DNA of 64,000 bases, from positions 143,867 through 207,866 of the forward strand of contig NZ_BBBJ01000003.1 of the NCBI RefSeq assembly GCF_001316005.1, given 5' to 3'. Shown one piece after another: positions 9,201 to 19,590 of this stretch (position 1 is its first letter; the number at the start of each line of letters is the position of its first letter). Origin of the DNA: Vulcanisaeta distributa JCM 11217 (GTDB lineage Archaea > Thermoproteota > Thermoprotei > Thermoproteales > Thermocladiaceae). The notes beneath the pieces were generated by a model, which made no database searches, was not told the DNA's origin, and worked only from the letters and a program-made list of their open reading frames with translations. A program made the translations under genes and the position numbers.

Positions 9201-10935
9201 ATGCCTAGGATAATGAAGAAGGGGGGTTGTATACCTAGTACCTATACTCGTTTTGATATCTGTAATGTCCCTAATGGGTACGTTATTGAGTATGGGCGTA
9301 CCAACCACGCCGTACATCACGATAACCGTCCTAACACCACAAAATAAGACCATCACGAACGCCTACGTGCAGGTCTTCGCACTATTACCGCCAGGTTATA
9401 AGGAATCGTTGGTGGAGGTGTGGAATGGCACGACAAACACGCTTGGGCAGGCCTACGTACCGCTAAATAGTATAGCCCCCAATAGCCAGGGAGTGGGTTA
9501 AGGAGGGCTTCGGTAATGCCGGCGTTGGTCTGGAGGTAATAGTAACTTATGTCAATGGGACGACGCTATACTCACGCTTCTACTTCATAACGTATAATCC
9601 TAAGGACTTGCTCAACACGGCATCGCTATCAATACCATTCTTAAACTATGGATCCGTAAGTATAAGACTTGAGAGGTTGGGGGGGACTATTAACGTGAAT
9701 AGTGGCACAACCTTTAGCACTCCAACACCGCCACCTCCGCCAGGCTACCCATTCTGCCAATGGAATCTTGTCTGGAGTAAGCAGACCGGCACGACTTATA
9801 TACCGCTTATATTCGCAGTGGACCAGTATACCAGTAATACGAACTTTATAGGTGATACGGCAGCTGGTGTTGCGCAGTCATCATCAACAACACTTTATTT
9901 TTACGCATCAGTGGGTATAGAAACCACTGAATTCATATATGAAGTTAGTGGCGAGTCATTTTATCAATCCTTTAGTTATAATTATACTGCTGATGGATTC
10001 GATTATGAGTGGCCTATAGCCGCTATTTACGTGCAGGGCACGTTAGGTACGGCGGAGTTCGTAGATTCATGCAACCCCCCCAACTATTATGCTTATGAAG
10101 CCTATGTTCAAAGCGCAAATTTAAGCATGTTATATACGGCGCATAAAGTCGGTACGCAGTACGTGAGTAATGCGTTGAACTTCCTGAACCAGTACGTGGG
10201 TATAGTCACGGTACCATTTGACGAGTTTGATCTGTCATCCGCTGGGCAGGCATATGAGTATAGTTATCTCTACATGCAGGAGTACTCGCAGGACTACCCA
10301 TTCCTCTACGCAATACCCGTTGGCGACATGATACTTAATTTATTAAGTCCTGAGACCATACCGTTTGACCCGGCTATTGAGGCTTCGTTATTCGCCGAGG
10401 TGCAAACGCAGTCGGTAAGTGTTACGTATAGTAATTTAATAATAACTGATTATTTAAATACGTTAGTTTACGGTGACTTATTGGGGATAGCGCCAATGTT
10501 CAGTATAAATACAATGGTCAGACATTCTACCCAGTGCTTAGTGGTTTCTATGTTGAACCGCCAGGTAGTTATTCTGCGTCAACGAACATTGTTGCGTGGG
10601 GGGGTCCTAGCAGTGTTTCAGCGCCTGAGTGTTTACCTCCACCAACAATCACCTATGACGTTAATGTATACATTGATGAATCCCCCCCACTACTTGTGCC
10701 GGGAGGTACGATTACGTACTATGTCTATAATGAGGTTAACGGACAGCTAGTTGCCTCGGGTACTATCAACGTGCCCTTCCATAAAACGGCTCAGTTAAGT
10801 ATATCATTACCGCCTGGTCAATATGAAATTGAATTTTACTACAATGGCTACACAACGCAGGAGGGTACGATTACGTTTTATTCCTCAGGGCCAGCGATAG
10901 TGTATACTAACGTGCAGGCAACACCCTGTGGTTAA
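9201..10935 (+). CDS. Large exported surface protein, three frameshifts
   Basis: I join three frame pieces. The start is ATG 9201 (MPRIMKKG). The frame shifts at a G6 run (9221-9226), after which a signal peptide follows (VYLVPILVLISVMSLMGTLL), then PTTPYITITVLTP. A second shift near 9493 (caggg, one G too many) leads to the long central part, which is Tyr/Gln/Ser-rich and has a TPTPPPPPGYP hinge. A third near 10515 (one A missing in ataaatac) leads to a C-terminal domain with LPPGQYEIEFYYNGY, reminiscent of PEGA or carboxypeptidase-regulatory beta folds. About 575 aa in all. Likely an S-layer-associated or secreted protein; substrate unknown. Confidence 0.6.
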
Positions 10936-11022
10936 GTTGAGATAATGGAGTTTATGGAGTTAAAAACCAACATACATAATACATAATTTTACTAGCATAA
11001 GCTAGATAAAGGCGAGCAAATT

Positions 11023-11636
11023 CTAGGCAATATGTAGTGATTCTATGTAGTTCGTTGCTCCGGTTAGTATCATTCCTATGGCTAGTGCGGCTATTATTAG
11101 GCTCATGAACCTGCCAAGCACCTTAAGTGTGTTGCTGCCCAGTTTTCTTAGTAATGGTTGTGAGAACCTGATTACGACGTATGTAAATGCTGAGCTTAGG
11201 AGCGCCGCTATTATAACCTCGTAGATTGGGTATAGTGCTGAGAAGAGTATTAACTCTGTTATTGTACCTGGCCCAACAAGTAATGGGGTCACTATGGGCA
11301 CAAGTACGAATTCCTCAGGCTCCTTAACAGTGCCAACCGCCCTGGGTCCGCCGGCCATTAGCGTCTCCATGCTATGCCCATGAGGAGTATGCCACCTGCT
11401 ATCCTGAAGGCGTCCAGGTTAACGCCGAAGGCCTGCAGTATGTACCTGCCGCCGACTGCGAATATCACCATTAATAGGGGGGGTACGCTGATACCAACCA
11501 GTTGGTAGACCCTCCTTAATTGTTCTGGTTCCATATTTATTATGTATATGGAGAGTGTCGGTATCGCACCTATTGGGTTGAGTATTGCTATTAATTGCCC
11601 CGTCATATTTAGAATGTCTATTAAGGCTCCAGGCAC
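11023..11636 (-). CDS. MarC family inner membrane protein, one frameshift
   Basis: MarC-type multi-pass membrane protein of unknown transport role. Two pieces: 11636-11358, with LIAILNPIGAIPTLSIYI (family motif NPxGxIPxF) and three to four helices, and 11370-11023, which continues with MAGGPRAVGTVKEPEEFVLVPIVTPLLVGPGTI, the second conserved NP/GPGTI-like repeat. The join is at about 11368, where one base is missing (GIA|METLM). Reconstructed length about 204 aa, normal for the family. A G7 run (11477-11483) gives Pro-Pro. The next 260 bp upstream carry no gene, only a G8 run. Confidence 0.8.
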
Positions 11637-11702
11637 GGTTAATTAACGCATAATTACTATAATAACCTTTCACTCAATCATTTATATCATCACACACTCA
11701 GT

Positions 11703-11710
11703 GGGGGGGG
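11703..11710 (+). repeat. Intergenic run of eight G
   Basis: Homopolymer between the MarC-like gene and metE, in a 263-bp spacer that shows no gene. It is one of about a dozen such runs outside genes and shows that the run excess is not tied to codons. Confidence 0.9.
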
Positions 11711-11899
11711 CAAGTGGCTCACTGATCACCAGTGCGATAATTAATGCGTAAAAACCCGCTTAAAGCCCTTACGGTGTTGGGTAATTAATGATGATGAATT
11801 GGGAACTGATTAGTGACGATGGGTATCCTAACTGATCAGCAAGGATAGCACTCTTCATTTTTATCGAGCCGGTCCGTACTCATCACTTAAGGAACAACC

Positions 11900-13054
11900 T
11901 CACTTCTCACCGTACTTACTCCTTAAAATCTTTGCCGCCTCAGTCATTGAGCGTATCTTTGAGAAGGCTATCCTCCTCTCAAACTTCCTATACATACCAG
12001 GCGCAAATCCACAATCTGGGTTCAGCCAAATCCTCCTCGGGTCAAGAACCCTCACAACCCTTTCAACCCTCTGAACCACGGTTTGCGGATCCTCAACCTG
12101 CGGATTCCTAACGTCAATGACGCCAAGCCCAAGCTCCTTATCACTGGGCAAGTCCTTAGCGAAGACCGCCGGGTCACCACTACCTGGGCTTGCATACTCA
12201 AGTACGTACTGCCTAACCTTTATGTCATAGACCTCAGGCGCGAGCCTCTCGAAGCCTATACCGTAGAACGGCGAGTCTGGATTCGGCCACCTATCCATGT
12301 GCATGCCAATCCTAACACCGTCAATCCCCTTTATCGTCTCATTTATTAAGTCCCTGGCCAGGTAAAGCTCATTCTTAAACCCCCTGTACTTCTGCCCATG
12401 TATTGCCTCAATGACCTTCCTATACCTGTCCGGCTCATTCTCCCTAGCCTCTATTAAGTCGCCAAGCATTGGTTCATCAAGCTGTATGAAGTCCACACCG
12501 GCGTCTCTAAGCCTAATGATCTCCTGCCTAAGCACCTTAATGTAGTCCTGGGCCAAATCCTCAGGCTGTGGGTATACCTGCCTTGAGTACTTCGCGTCCC
12601 AGGTCTCCCACATGATCAAGTACGGGCTTGGCAACGTGACCTTAATCCTCCTATCCGTGACAGACCTAGTGAACCTGAACTCATCAAGCGCTATCACGGC
12701 ATCCCTAATCTGCTCAACAGCCACAGCCCTCCAGTAGGTCAACTGAGCCTTATACTGCTTCATTATCTCTATCGCCCTTGGATTAATGTCAGTCACATAA
12801 ATCAACTTAAACCCAGGTATTTTCTGGCCGACAAACGCCACGAAACTAGTCCTCCTCTGCTCCCCCCCATCAGTTATGACGTCCAAACCTGCGAGCTCCT
12901 CCTCCTTAACCGTCAACTTAACCGCATCGTCTAAGTACTCATCAAGCTCCTCCTTACTAATCTCACCCTTATTATACCTATCAAAGGCCTCTATCAACCA
13001 CCTTGGCCTTGGGAAACTGCCGACTACCGACGTTGTGAAGGTTAGCTCCTGCAT
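11900..13054 (-). CDS. metE: Archaeal core methionine synthase (MetE C-terminal type)
   Basis: Cobalamin-independent methionine synthase catalytic half, 384 aa, without the N-terminal duplicated domain of bacterial MetE; such short archaeal forms are folate-independent and probably take the methyl group from a corrinoid donor. Seen: TTSVVGSFPRP at the start, VITDGGEQRRTSF (family DGEQxR), FIQLDEPML, a His in MHMDRWP and the zinc Cys in WLNPDCGFAPG near the end. The C7 run at 12862-12868 puts an extra Gly into the DGEQ motif. Start ATG 13054, with a spacer to the AsnRS-like gene. The frame is intact. Confidence 0.9.
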   Translation of the reverse strand: MQELTFTTSVVGSFPRPRWLIEAFDRYNKGEISKEELDEYLDDAVKLTVKEEELAGLDVITDGGEQRRTSFVAFVGQKIPGFKLIYVTDINPRAIEIMKQYKAQLTYWRAVAVEQIRDAVIALDEFRFTRSVTDRRIKVTLPSPYLIMWETWDAKYSRQVYPQPEDLAQDYIKVLRQEIIRLRDAGVDFIQLDEPMLGDLIEARENEPDRYRKVIEAIHGQKYRGFKNELYLARDLINETIKGIDGVRIGMHMDRWPNPDSPFYGIGFERLAPEVYDIKVRQYVLEYASPGSGDPAVFAKDLPSDKELGLGVIDVRNPQVEDPQTVVQRVERVVRVLDPRRIWLNPDCGFAPGMYRKFERRIAFSKIRSMTEAAKILRSKYGEK

Positions 13055-13152
13055 TACTTAGTACGAATTACTTAGTTTATAAAGTATTACGCCAAAGCCC
13101 AACACGGAGGTAACAACTAATTATTTAGAATTTATAGATGTGAGTATAAAGT

Positions 13153-14232
13153 TTACGGCGCCGGCCCAATACCAGCAACCTTTGGGTACGGCCTAGCCTC
13201 CCAAACAGCCCTCAAACCGCACACATACCTTGTCAGTCTCTCCACGCCAATGCCGAAACCCGCGGTCTTCAGTGGGTATAACTCCCTAAGCATCTCCAGG
13301 TACCACCTATACTTATTTGGGTCCTCACCACCCTCCCTCATTCTAGCGATTACCTTAACAGGTTCATACTCACGCTCAGCACCGCTAATAGCCTCACCGA
13401 AGCCTCAGGATAAAGCATGTCAAAGTCCCTAAGTATGCCAGGCCTCTGCGGGTCTTCACGGTCGTAGAATCCCCCCCTAGCTCCCTTGGGGTAATCAATT
13501 ATGAAGAATGGATTCTCATGATATGCGGAAAGAAGCTTCTCACACTCCCACCTAATCTCAGTATTTGGCGGATTTTTACATCCAAGTTCATTAACGAGCT
13601 CCACAGCCTCCTTATGCGTATACCTCCTGAATGGTTTCTTAAAATCTGGGAGTTGCCTATTGAGCTTCGTCTCAAGTTCCTTACCGTAGTTATCCTTAAC
13701 CCTCTTAACCACGTATATAATCATGTCCTCAGCAAGGTCGATTACCTGGTCGTAAGTGGCGCCATAAACCTCAAGATCAAGTTGGTAAAACTCAACAAGA
13801 TGCCTACCAGTAAAGACGCTATCATTTGGCTCAAACCTAATGTTAGGGCTTAGGAAGTAGATCTTGCCTAATGACGCAGCCATGTACTGCTTATAGAGTA
13901 TGGCGCTTGACATAACCTTATACTCCATGCCGTAGAAATCCACGGTGGCTTGCTTCGCACCCCCTAATCCCTGGATCAGTCACTGGGCCTATTATTGGTG
14001 CCAATACCTCAGTAAAACCCCCCCTTGAGTTTAGGAAGTCCCTTAACGCGTCTATTATCTCGGCCTGGACCTTAAAGACGAGTTTATACTTATCCTCCCT
14101 GGCCCACCTCCACGAGTGAACAAGCCACTCCCTGAGGAACTCCAGGTATTTACCCTGGTCAGAAACCATCTTTTCAAACTCCAGGACGGCAGGGTGGAAA
14201 TAAGGCTCTCTCCTCTCGGGCCACTTATCCAT
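13153..14232 (-). CDS. AsnRS-like class II enzyme without anticodon domain (asparagine synthetase-related), two frameshifts
   Basis: Class II aminoacyl-tRNA-synthetase core close to asparaginyl-tRNA synthetase. Motif 2 region FRYTHKE-like and RGGFYDREDP are visible, and motif 3 is GFGIGVERLTRYVCG. The OB-fold anticodon domain is missing: only about 45 residues precede the core. This is the pattern of archaeal AsnA-like asparagine synthetases derived from AsnRS. Breaks: C5 at 13960-13964 (four restores VTDPGIRGAKQATVDFYG) and one missing base near 13403 (restores YPEGFGEAISGAE). The C7 run at 13471-13477 inserts Gly into RGFYDRED. Role inferred: asparagine synthesis rather than tRNA charging. 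Confidence 0.75.
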
Positions 14233-14308
14233 ACGGCAATTCTAATGTTAATTGTCTTTTAAACATGCCTTAAAAAATGACAATAAGAACAGCGTTAATA
14301 CCAACATA

Positions 14309-15808
14309 TTATCCGTTATTAATCATGAAGTCAATGTTTAATGCATCCTTAACTACTGAGGAAAACTTGTCAATTTGCCTCATTAACAAGTCAATGCTAG
14401 TTAAGCCCTGTGAATTACGTTTAGGCAGTCCAGCGATTTCCCTGGCCATATTAAGCACGAAATTCCTGAAGTTGGGATCACCTAATGAATCATGAAGCGT
14501 TACTCCGATTACCAAATCCCTTTCCCTAAACACCCCCCCATCTACCTGTTCCGCAGGTCTTCCATTCCTCTCCTTAATCATTATCAATGGTTCATCACCA
14601 ACGTACTGAGGAACGCCCCTATGTATCTCATAGCCCCCCCTAACCTCAATACCCTCTAACTCACCCCCCCTTAATCCAACAGCCTTTGAGAGCGATACTA
14701 TCTTTTCAACGCCATATACCGTGTTGACATTGACCAGGCCAAGCCCGTTATAGTTACCTGGAACACCTGCCTCAAGACCATGCGGATCGCTTAATACCTT
14801 ACCCAATGCTTGAAAGCCACCACATATGCCTAGTATAACGGCTGAACCCTTAATCCTCATTAATGCCCTATCCAAACCAACCCTCCTCATCCAATCAAGG
14901 CTCGCCACAACGTTCTTGGAACCAGGCAGTATAACGAGGTGCGGTTCACCTAATTCCTTTGGGCTCCTGACTACCCTAACCGTGACATCATCCTCGAGAA
15001 TCAATGGGTAAACATCATTGAAATTAGAAATGTATGGATACGCAATTAACGCAATATCTAGTGGTCCATTACCAATTGGCCTTAAATCCATGGAATCCTC
15101 AGGCCACAGCCACAAGTCATCAACGTAGGGTAAAACCCCCCCAAGGACAGGCCTACCCGTCCTCTCCTCAAGCCACTTTATTGCGCTATCAAGTAGTCTC
15201 TCGTCACCTCTGAACTTATTGATGATGAAGCCCCTAACTAACCTCCTCCACCTCGGTGGTAATGACCTCATTAAGCCAAGCCCCTGAATAAATGAGCCAC
15301 CTCTATCTATGTCAAGTACCACAAACACGTTTGCGCCAAGCCACTCAGCGGGTCTGAAATTAGCTATATCCCTATTAGCGAGGTTGGGTTCATAAGCCGA
15401 CCCAGCGCCCTCGCCAATTACTACATCATATTCCTCAGTCAACCTACGTATGCTGACCTTAACGGCATTAATTGCGAGGCGGCGTATTGGATAATTGTTA
15501 AGGTATTCGTTGAAGGATAGTTGAGCCCTTGGCTTACCAAGTATTACGTATTCAGCCCTATCACTTGACATGGGCTTTATTAGGATTGGGTTGTGATAAA
15601 TGCTGGGCATTAAGCCGGCCACGTAGGCCTGCATGGCCTGGGCCAGCGCTATCTCGCCACCCTCAATGGCTGGGTAGCTATTAAGTGACATGTTCTGCGC
15701 CTTAAACGGTGATGCGTGAAAGCCCCGGACCCTAAGTATTCTTAGTAATGCACTAACTATTGCGGTCTTTCCTGAATCGCTCATTGTTGATAATATGTAT
15801 ATATTCAC
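14309..15808 (-). CDS. cobQ: Cobyric acid synthase CobQ/CbiP
   Basis: Glutamine-dependent amidase that makes cobyric acid in B12 synthesis. The N-terminal P-loop-like segment is STMSDSGKT, followed by KAQNMSLNS and GEGAGSAYEPN as in the dethiobiotin-synthetase fold. The C-terminal glutaminase has ILGICGGFQALG with the nucleophile Cys, and GYEIHRG with the conserved His. The frame is open further upstream to 15925, but GTG 15808 gives the normal N-terminus, just before the P-loop. Three C7 runs (14533-14539, 14634-14640, 15136-15142) each add one Gly to short conserved loops, for example VLGGVLPY and RGGYEIH. Confidence 0.9.
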   Translation of the reverse strand: MNIYILSTMSDSGKTAIVSALLRILRVRGFHASPFKAQNMSLNSYPAIEGGEIALAQAMQAYVAGLMPSIYHNPILIKPMSSDRAEYVILGKPRAQLSFNEYLNNYPIRRLAINAVKVSIRRLTEEYDVVIGEGAGSAYEPNLANRDIANFRPAEWLGANVFVVLDIDRGGSFIQGLGLMRSLPPRWRRLVRGFIINKFRGDERLLDSAIKWLEERTGRPVLGGVLPYVDDLWLWPEDSMDLRPIGNGPLDIALIAYPYISNFNDVYPLILEDDVTVRVVRSPKELGEPHLVILPGSKNVVASLDWMRRVGLDRALMRIKGSAVILGICGGFQALGKVLSDPHGLEAGVPGNYNGLGLVNVNTVYGVEKIVSLSKAVGLRGGELEGIEVRGGYEIHRGVPQYVGDEPLIMIKERNGRPAEQVDGGVFRERDLVIGVTLHDSLGDPNFRNFVLNMAREIAGLPKRNSQGLTSIDLLMRQIDKFSSVVKDALNIDFMINNG

Positions 15809-15906
15809 TAAGGGCGTTATAGTATTAAGGCAATAAATCTTTACCTCATCATCTAAAGAAGAAAATTTAAGTACCTTAGCGTAAAGAATTATCAAGTGAT
15901 GTTTAT

Positions 15907-16509
15907 ATGACCGAGTGGGCCACAATGAGGAATTATAGGTTATGGGTGGGCTTAGCCCTCATGGCGTTATCCACATACCTAATCATTAAGCTTTATGATA
16001 ACCTCTTCCTAAGCCTTAAGGTGCCTGTTGTTGCCATAGGCCCTGATGGCGTTTTAAAGGTTATTGGGTCAATACAGCCATTCACAAGCCCCGTTCTTGC
16101 ATACGATATCATACTAAGCATAGTATTGACGGCAATTTTATCATCACTAGCCTCGGTACTTATTTACTCCTCAATAGTGAGTAGTAGGTATGGAGGCAAT
16201 GCCGCTAATCAAGGTGGTTCAGTCGTCAGCGTGAATGATGATAGGGTCATTAACGCCATAAGTTCCATTGCATTATCAAGTCTAGAGAAGAAAGCCCTTC
16301 AGGTGATACGTAGGAGGGGGGGTGGCATGATAACGCAGGCGGAGTTAGGGCGTGAGTTAGGGTTGAGTAAGTACCAGGTATCAAGGCTTGTGAAGAGACT
16401 TGAGGTGAAGGGGGGGGTTATTGAGAGGAGGAGGGCTGGTGTCACCAATGTTTTAATTCTACGTAATGGTTTTAACACCCTGGACAAGCCCAGAAAGAAT
16501 GAGAACTAG
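15907..16509 (+). CDS. Membrane-tethered winged-helix regulator
   Basis: About 200 aa. Two membrane helices (about residues 13-33 and 60-82) separated by an outside loop are followed by a cytoplasmic winged helix-turn-helix in the last 70 residues (ITQAELGRELGLSKYQVSRLVKRLE, then a wing with IERRR). This layout, a sensor in the membrane and a DNA-binding head inside, is common in crenarchaea. ATG 15907 or the in-frame ATG 15925 could be the start; a TATA-like aaatttaag lies near 15868-15876. A G7 (16316-16322) and a G8 run (16410-16417) fall in the DNA-binding domain. The 3' end overlaps the convergent regulator by 51 bp. Confidence 0.7.
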   Translation: MTEWATMRNYRLWVGLALMALSTYLIIKLYDNLFLSLKVPVVAIGPDGVLKVIGSIQPFTSPVLAYDIILSIVLTAILSSLASVLIYSSIVSSRYGGNAANQGGSVVSVNDDRVINAISSIALSSLEKKALQVIRRRGGGMITQAELGRELGLSKYQVSRLVKRLEVKGGVIERRRAGVTNVLILRNGFNTLDKPRKNEN

Positions 16510-16761
16510 GTTATCCCTATTATTCTGAGCATTTATCAATGCCTCAAGGCCCTTCCTAGTAAGGTAAACCCCCCCTGAGTAAGGTTCCCACCTAACTAGG
16601 CCTAGACCCTTCAACTCATTTAAGTAACGTATTAACCTATCATAAGGTACACCAACCATCATTGCAAGCCTACTTAATTTATCACAACTCCCCATTTTAT
16701 CTAGGGAAAGCAGTATGTCCGCGTATATCTCAATCCTAGTCCTCGGTTTCTTCCTGTACAT
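16459..16761 (-). CDS. Winged-helix transcriptional regulator, about 100 aa
   Basis: Small archaeal regulator of the COG3432-like group: RTRIEIYADILLSL at the N-terminus, then a helix-turn-helix (LSRLAMMVGVPYDRLIRYLNELKGLGLV) and wing (GGVYLTRKGLEAL). I take ATG 16761; an in-frame TTG lies 21 bp upstream. It converges on and overlaps the membrane-tethered regulator by 51 bp, so transcription of one may hinder the other. The C7 run (16569-16575) lies in the wing. Targets unknown. Confidence 0.7.
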   Translation of the reverse strand: MYRKKPRTRIEIYADILLSLDKMGSCDKLSRLAMMVGVPYDRLIRYLNELKGLGLVRWEPYSGGVYLTRKGLEALINAQNNRDNLVLILSGLVQGVKTIT

Positions 16762-16898
16762 CAAGAGACATAGTCTCTGCAACAGTCTTTAACCATATCG
16801 TAAAGGCGCACAGGCAACTAAACGGCAACCTTATTGCAACCTTTATTAAGGTTGCAAAACACGCAATAATTTTAAATTATTTTTAACACTGTAGGGAA

Positions 16899-17471
16899 TT
16901 ATGAGTGCTTCTTAACCGATACATGAATTACTGGAATCATCACGCACTTGCCACTGCCCGTAATGACAACATTATTCACAGCACCAAAGTCCACATTAAC
17001 GTCGTAACTAGTGCCATTAACAATAATGGGGCTTGGTCCAAGGGGGGGTATTTCGAACTTGCCGCTCGGTAATGTGCAATTATATGTTTGCCCATTGGCT
17101 ACGGCTTGAACACTAACAACGTATAGTCGTATTATGTTATACGTACCATTAGTTAGTGAGCACTGGGCAGCGAGTTGACTTGTATTAACTAACTGTACTA
17201 AGTCAAAAGTCGTTTGTGTTAGGCTACAGGTTACCCAAGTATTGTTGCCACCACCCTCCTTATGAAAGGCGATCTCACTTATTGTTACGTATAGGTGATC
17301 AACCTTAACAGGCTTGTCAGATAAGTAAACATATACCTGACTCGCGGGGCTTGTAATTCCACTAGGTGCTATGCCTATGCCATGCCCACTAAGCATTAAG
17401 TATGCAACTACTCCTATTACTACCACTACAACCACTATTGCACCTATGACCCAACCCTTCACCTGAACCAC
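16899..17471 (-). CDS. DUF4382-domain exported protein
   Basis: 190 aa. A signal-anchor helix (VIGAIVVVVVVIGVVAYLML) is followed by the DUF4382 pattern VYVYLSDKPVKVDHLYVTISEIAFH, FDLVQL, GTYNIIRLYV and LPSGKFEIP. These are extracytoplasmic beta-sandwich proteins of unknown ligand. Four Cys are present (CSLTQ, CSLTN, NCTLP, KCVMIP). G7 on the plus strand (17042-17048) gives EIPPLGP. A C7 run (17486-17492) lies just upstream of the start, in a 120-bp divergent spacer shared with the permease. Confidence 0.75.
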   Translation of the reverse strand: MVQVKGWVIGAIVVVVVVIGVVAYLMLSGHGIGIAPSGITSPASQVYVYLSDKPVKVDHLYVTISEIAFHKEGGGNNTWVTCSLTQTTFDLVQLVNTSQLAAQCSLTNGTYNIIRLYVVSVQAVANGQTYNCTLPSGKFEIPPLGPSPIIVNGTSYDVNVDFGAVNNVVITGSGKCVMIPVIHVSVKKHS

Positions 17472-17485
17472 CCAACGTCACGACA

Positions 17486-17492
17486 CCCCCCC
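17486..17492 (+). repeat. Intergenic run of seven C
   Basis: Homopolymer 15 bp upstream of the DUF4382 protein start, inside the divergent promoter region. Confidence 0.9.
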
Positions 17493-17549
17493 AATTTTAA
17501 TAAGGTATACTGGAGAAACCACCGTGGAATTTCCGTGAAAAGCACCATT

Positions 17550-17563
17550 AATTATTTTAAAAC
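17550..17563 (+). promoter_or_regulatory. TATA-like element of the permease gene
   Basis: The AT-rich stretch ttaattattttaaaa lies 27-40 bp before ATG 17590, the usual distance for a leaderless crenarchaeal transcript. Assigned by position and composition only. Confidence 0.45.
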
Positions 17564-17589
17564 ATGAAAATTACATAAACCCAACCGTA

Positions 17590-18932
17590 ATGACTGAAAG
17601 GATCACCTGGCTAAAGAGGGACCTAAGCACACTGGAGCTGCTAGCTCTTGGTTACTCGGATGTATCATCAACCTATTACTTCACGCTAGGCATAGTTGCG
17701 CTTAACTCAGGGCCTCTACTGCCAATAACGATGCTTCTAGGATCCCTATCCCTATGGCTCGTTGGGCTAGCATACGTGGAATTTGGAAGTTCAATACCAA
17801 GGACAGGCGGTGCCTACTACTACATACGCCGTGAACTGGGTAATACCTGGGGCTTTATTGCAGGTTGGCTATTGAGCTTTGACCAAATACTAATGATAGC
17901 ATACGGCGCCCTGGGCACGATTAATTACCTCAGCGTAATTATACCTCCTGCCTCACGATGGCCCATTAACTCCATATTATCAATCTTAGTAATAATTTAG
18001 TAATAATAATGATAATGGTGATAAATATACTTGGAGTAAAGGCCTCAGCCCGTTTTAACCTAACCCTACTGACGATTGACTTAATTGGAATAATGGCATT
18101 ATTAGTATTCGGTTATTACCTGGTGATTAATCGTGGAGTTGCCATGCCTAGGCTAACATTCAATTATGATTATTTAGTTCATGGACTGACATATTCACTT
18201 AGGGGTTACACAGGCATTGACGTTATTGCTCAGTCAACTGGAGAGGCCATGACGCCTTACATATCAGTACCAAGAGCAATAATTGGGGGGGTATCTGCGT
18301 TATCGACTGTCGTGGCATTGCTGCTATCATTATTGGCGATATTATCGGGCGCGTTAACGATAGTTTCCAGCAATGTTGGTGATCCCATAGGTGCTCTGGC
18401 GAGATACCTGCTCCATAATACGTATCTATCCACCTATATCTCGATATCAATAGCAATAGTGCTCCTCATATCCGTCAATGCCGGCATCGTGGACTTCTCA
18501 AGGAGTATCTACGTAATGAGTGAAGACGGCTTGTTACCAGGCAGGTTAAGCAGTGTTCATGGTAGGTATAGAACGCCTCATTTAGCAATAATAATCTCAT
18601 CATTAGTAGCTATGCTATTCGTGATACCAGGCAGTGTTGAGCTTATTACGGACTCCTACGCAATAGCCTCAACCATCGTATATTTAATGACTATGATCGC
18701 ATTAATAATATATAGAAATAAGGAACCCAACCTAATGCGTTACTTCAGAATACCGGGCATAGTCGTAGGGCAATTAGAAATACCCATTGTATCTATTGTC
18801 GGTATTGCCATATATACATTCTCGATTATTCTCATAACCCTAGTTAAGGCGATATACGTGTTAATGGTGTTGTCATGGTTATTCATAGGCACGCTACTGT
18901 ACATGCTTAATAAATCTTCTCGACGCACTTGA
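17590..18932 (+). CDS. APC-superfamily amino acid permease, one frameshift
   Basis: Membrane transporter with about 12 helices. The first piece (17590-18000) has the family N-terminus: LSTLELLALGYSDVSSTYYFTLGIVA (helix 1 break), then SSIPRTGGAYYYIRRELGNTWGFIAGW. The second piece (from 18009) carries the rest, with GEAMTPYISVPRAIIGGV and YVMSEDGLLPG. The break is at 17997-18000: one T too few (atttag for attttag) turns Leu into a stop. Repaired length about 446 aa. Substrate cannot be told. It ends 26 bp inside the convergent TrkA-like gene. Confidence 0.8.
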
Positions 18933-19557
18933 CCACGGAGTCCGAGGCACCAACAATAAGTAATTTATCACCAGCCTCAATCCTAAGTTCCTCATCACTA
19001 ATTATCACGTCCTCACCCCCCCTTATAATCAGTGGTATTGCCACACCGCACTTCCTGGCAACATCCCTAACCTCCTGGTTTATGTATGGCGACTCCGAAC
19101 TAATCACGACGTAATATGCCTGCACCTTATCATCGGAATAAAGCAATTGCTTAAATGGCAACCTTAGATAATGGGCAATCTTCGATAGGATGGCGTCCAC
19201 AATAGGTATTGCGTAGATGCCTAACTCAATGAATGAGTCAAGGTACCTCTCCTTATTACTAACCAATGCTATTATTGTTGGTACACCCCTCGACTTCGCA
19301 ATCCTAGCAACCTCCAGGTTGGATTCATCATCCATGGATAGAACCACAACCTCACTCTCATCAATTCCGGCATCCCTGAGTATTGATTCATCCCTTGGAT
19401 TACCTACATGGACATAGGCAGGGACACCCCCCCTACCCAGTTTTGCCTCATTCTCATTACCCGCTATCATACTTACATCATAGCCATTACCGACTAATAG
19501 CCTAGCAACTACGACGCTTATCTCATTCACCCCCCCTATAATCAACGCCTTACGCAC
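18907..19557 (-). CDS. TrkA-type NAD-binding regulator (RCK plus TrkA-C)
   Basis: 216 aa. The N-terminal Rossmann domain starts KALIIGGVNEISVVVARLLV; the usual GxGxxG is degenerate, and the C7 run at 19530-19536 adds a Gly in it. VVVLSMDDESNLEVARIAKSRG follows, as in RCK domains. The C-terminal TrkA-C domain (about residues 140-216) ends EELRIEAGDKLLIVG. Such proteins gate K+ channels or transporters. It is convergent with the APC permease, so it may regulate that transporter; this is inference. A full K+ channel with its own RCK domain lies at 22.7 kb. Confidence 0.75.
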   Translation of the reverse strand: MRKALIIGGVNEISVVVARLLVGNGYDVSMIAGNENEAKLGRGGVPAYVHVGNPRDESILRDAGIDESEVVVLSMDDESNLEVARIAKSRGVPTIIALVSNKERYLDSFIELGIYAIPIVDAILSKIAHYLRLPFKQLLYSDDKVQAYYVVISSESPYINQEVRDVARKCGVAIPLIIRGGEDVIISDEELRIEAGDKLLIVGASDSVVKCVEKIY

Positions 19558-19590
19558 AAGCCTTAAGCAAGGCTGTATTTAAAAACCGAT

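Noticed and set aside
18740..19417. Short frames opposite the permease and TrkA-type genes
   Set aside because: Ser/Ile-rich antisense translations without start signals or motifs.
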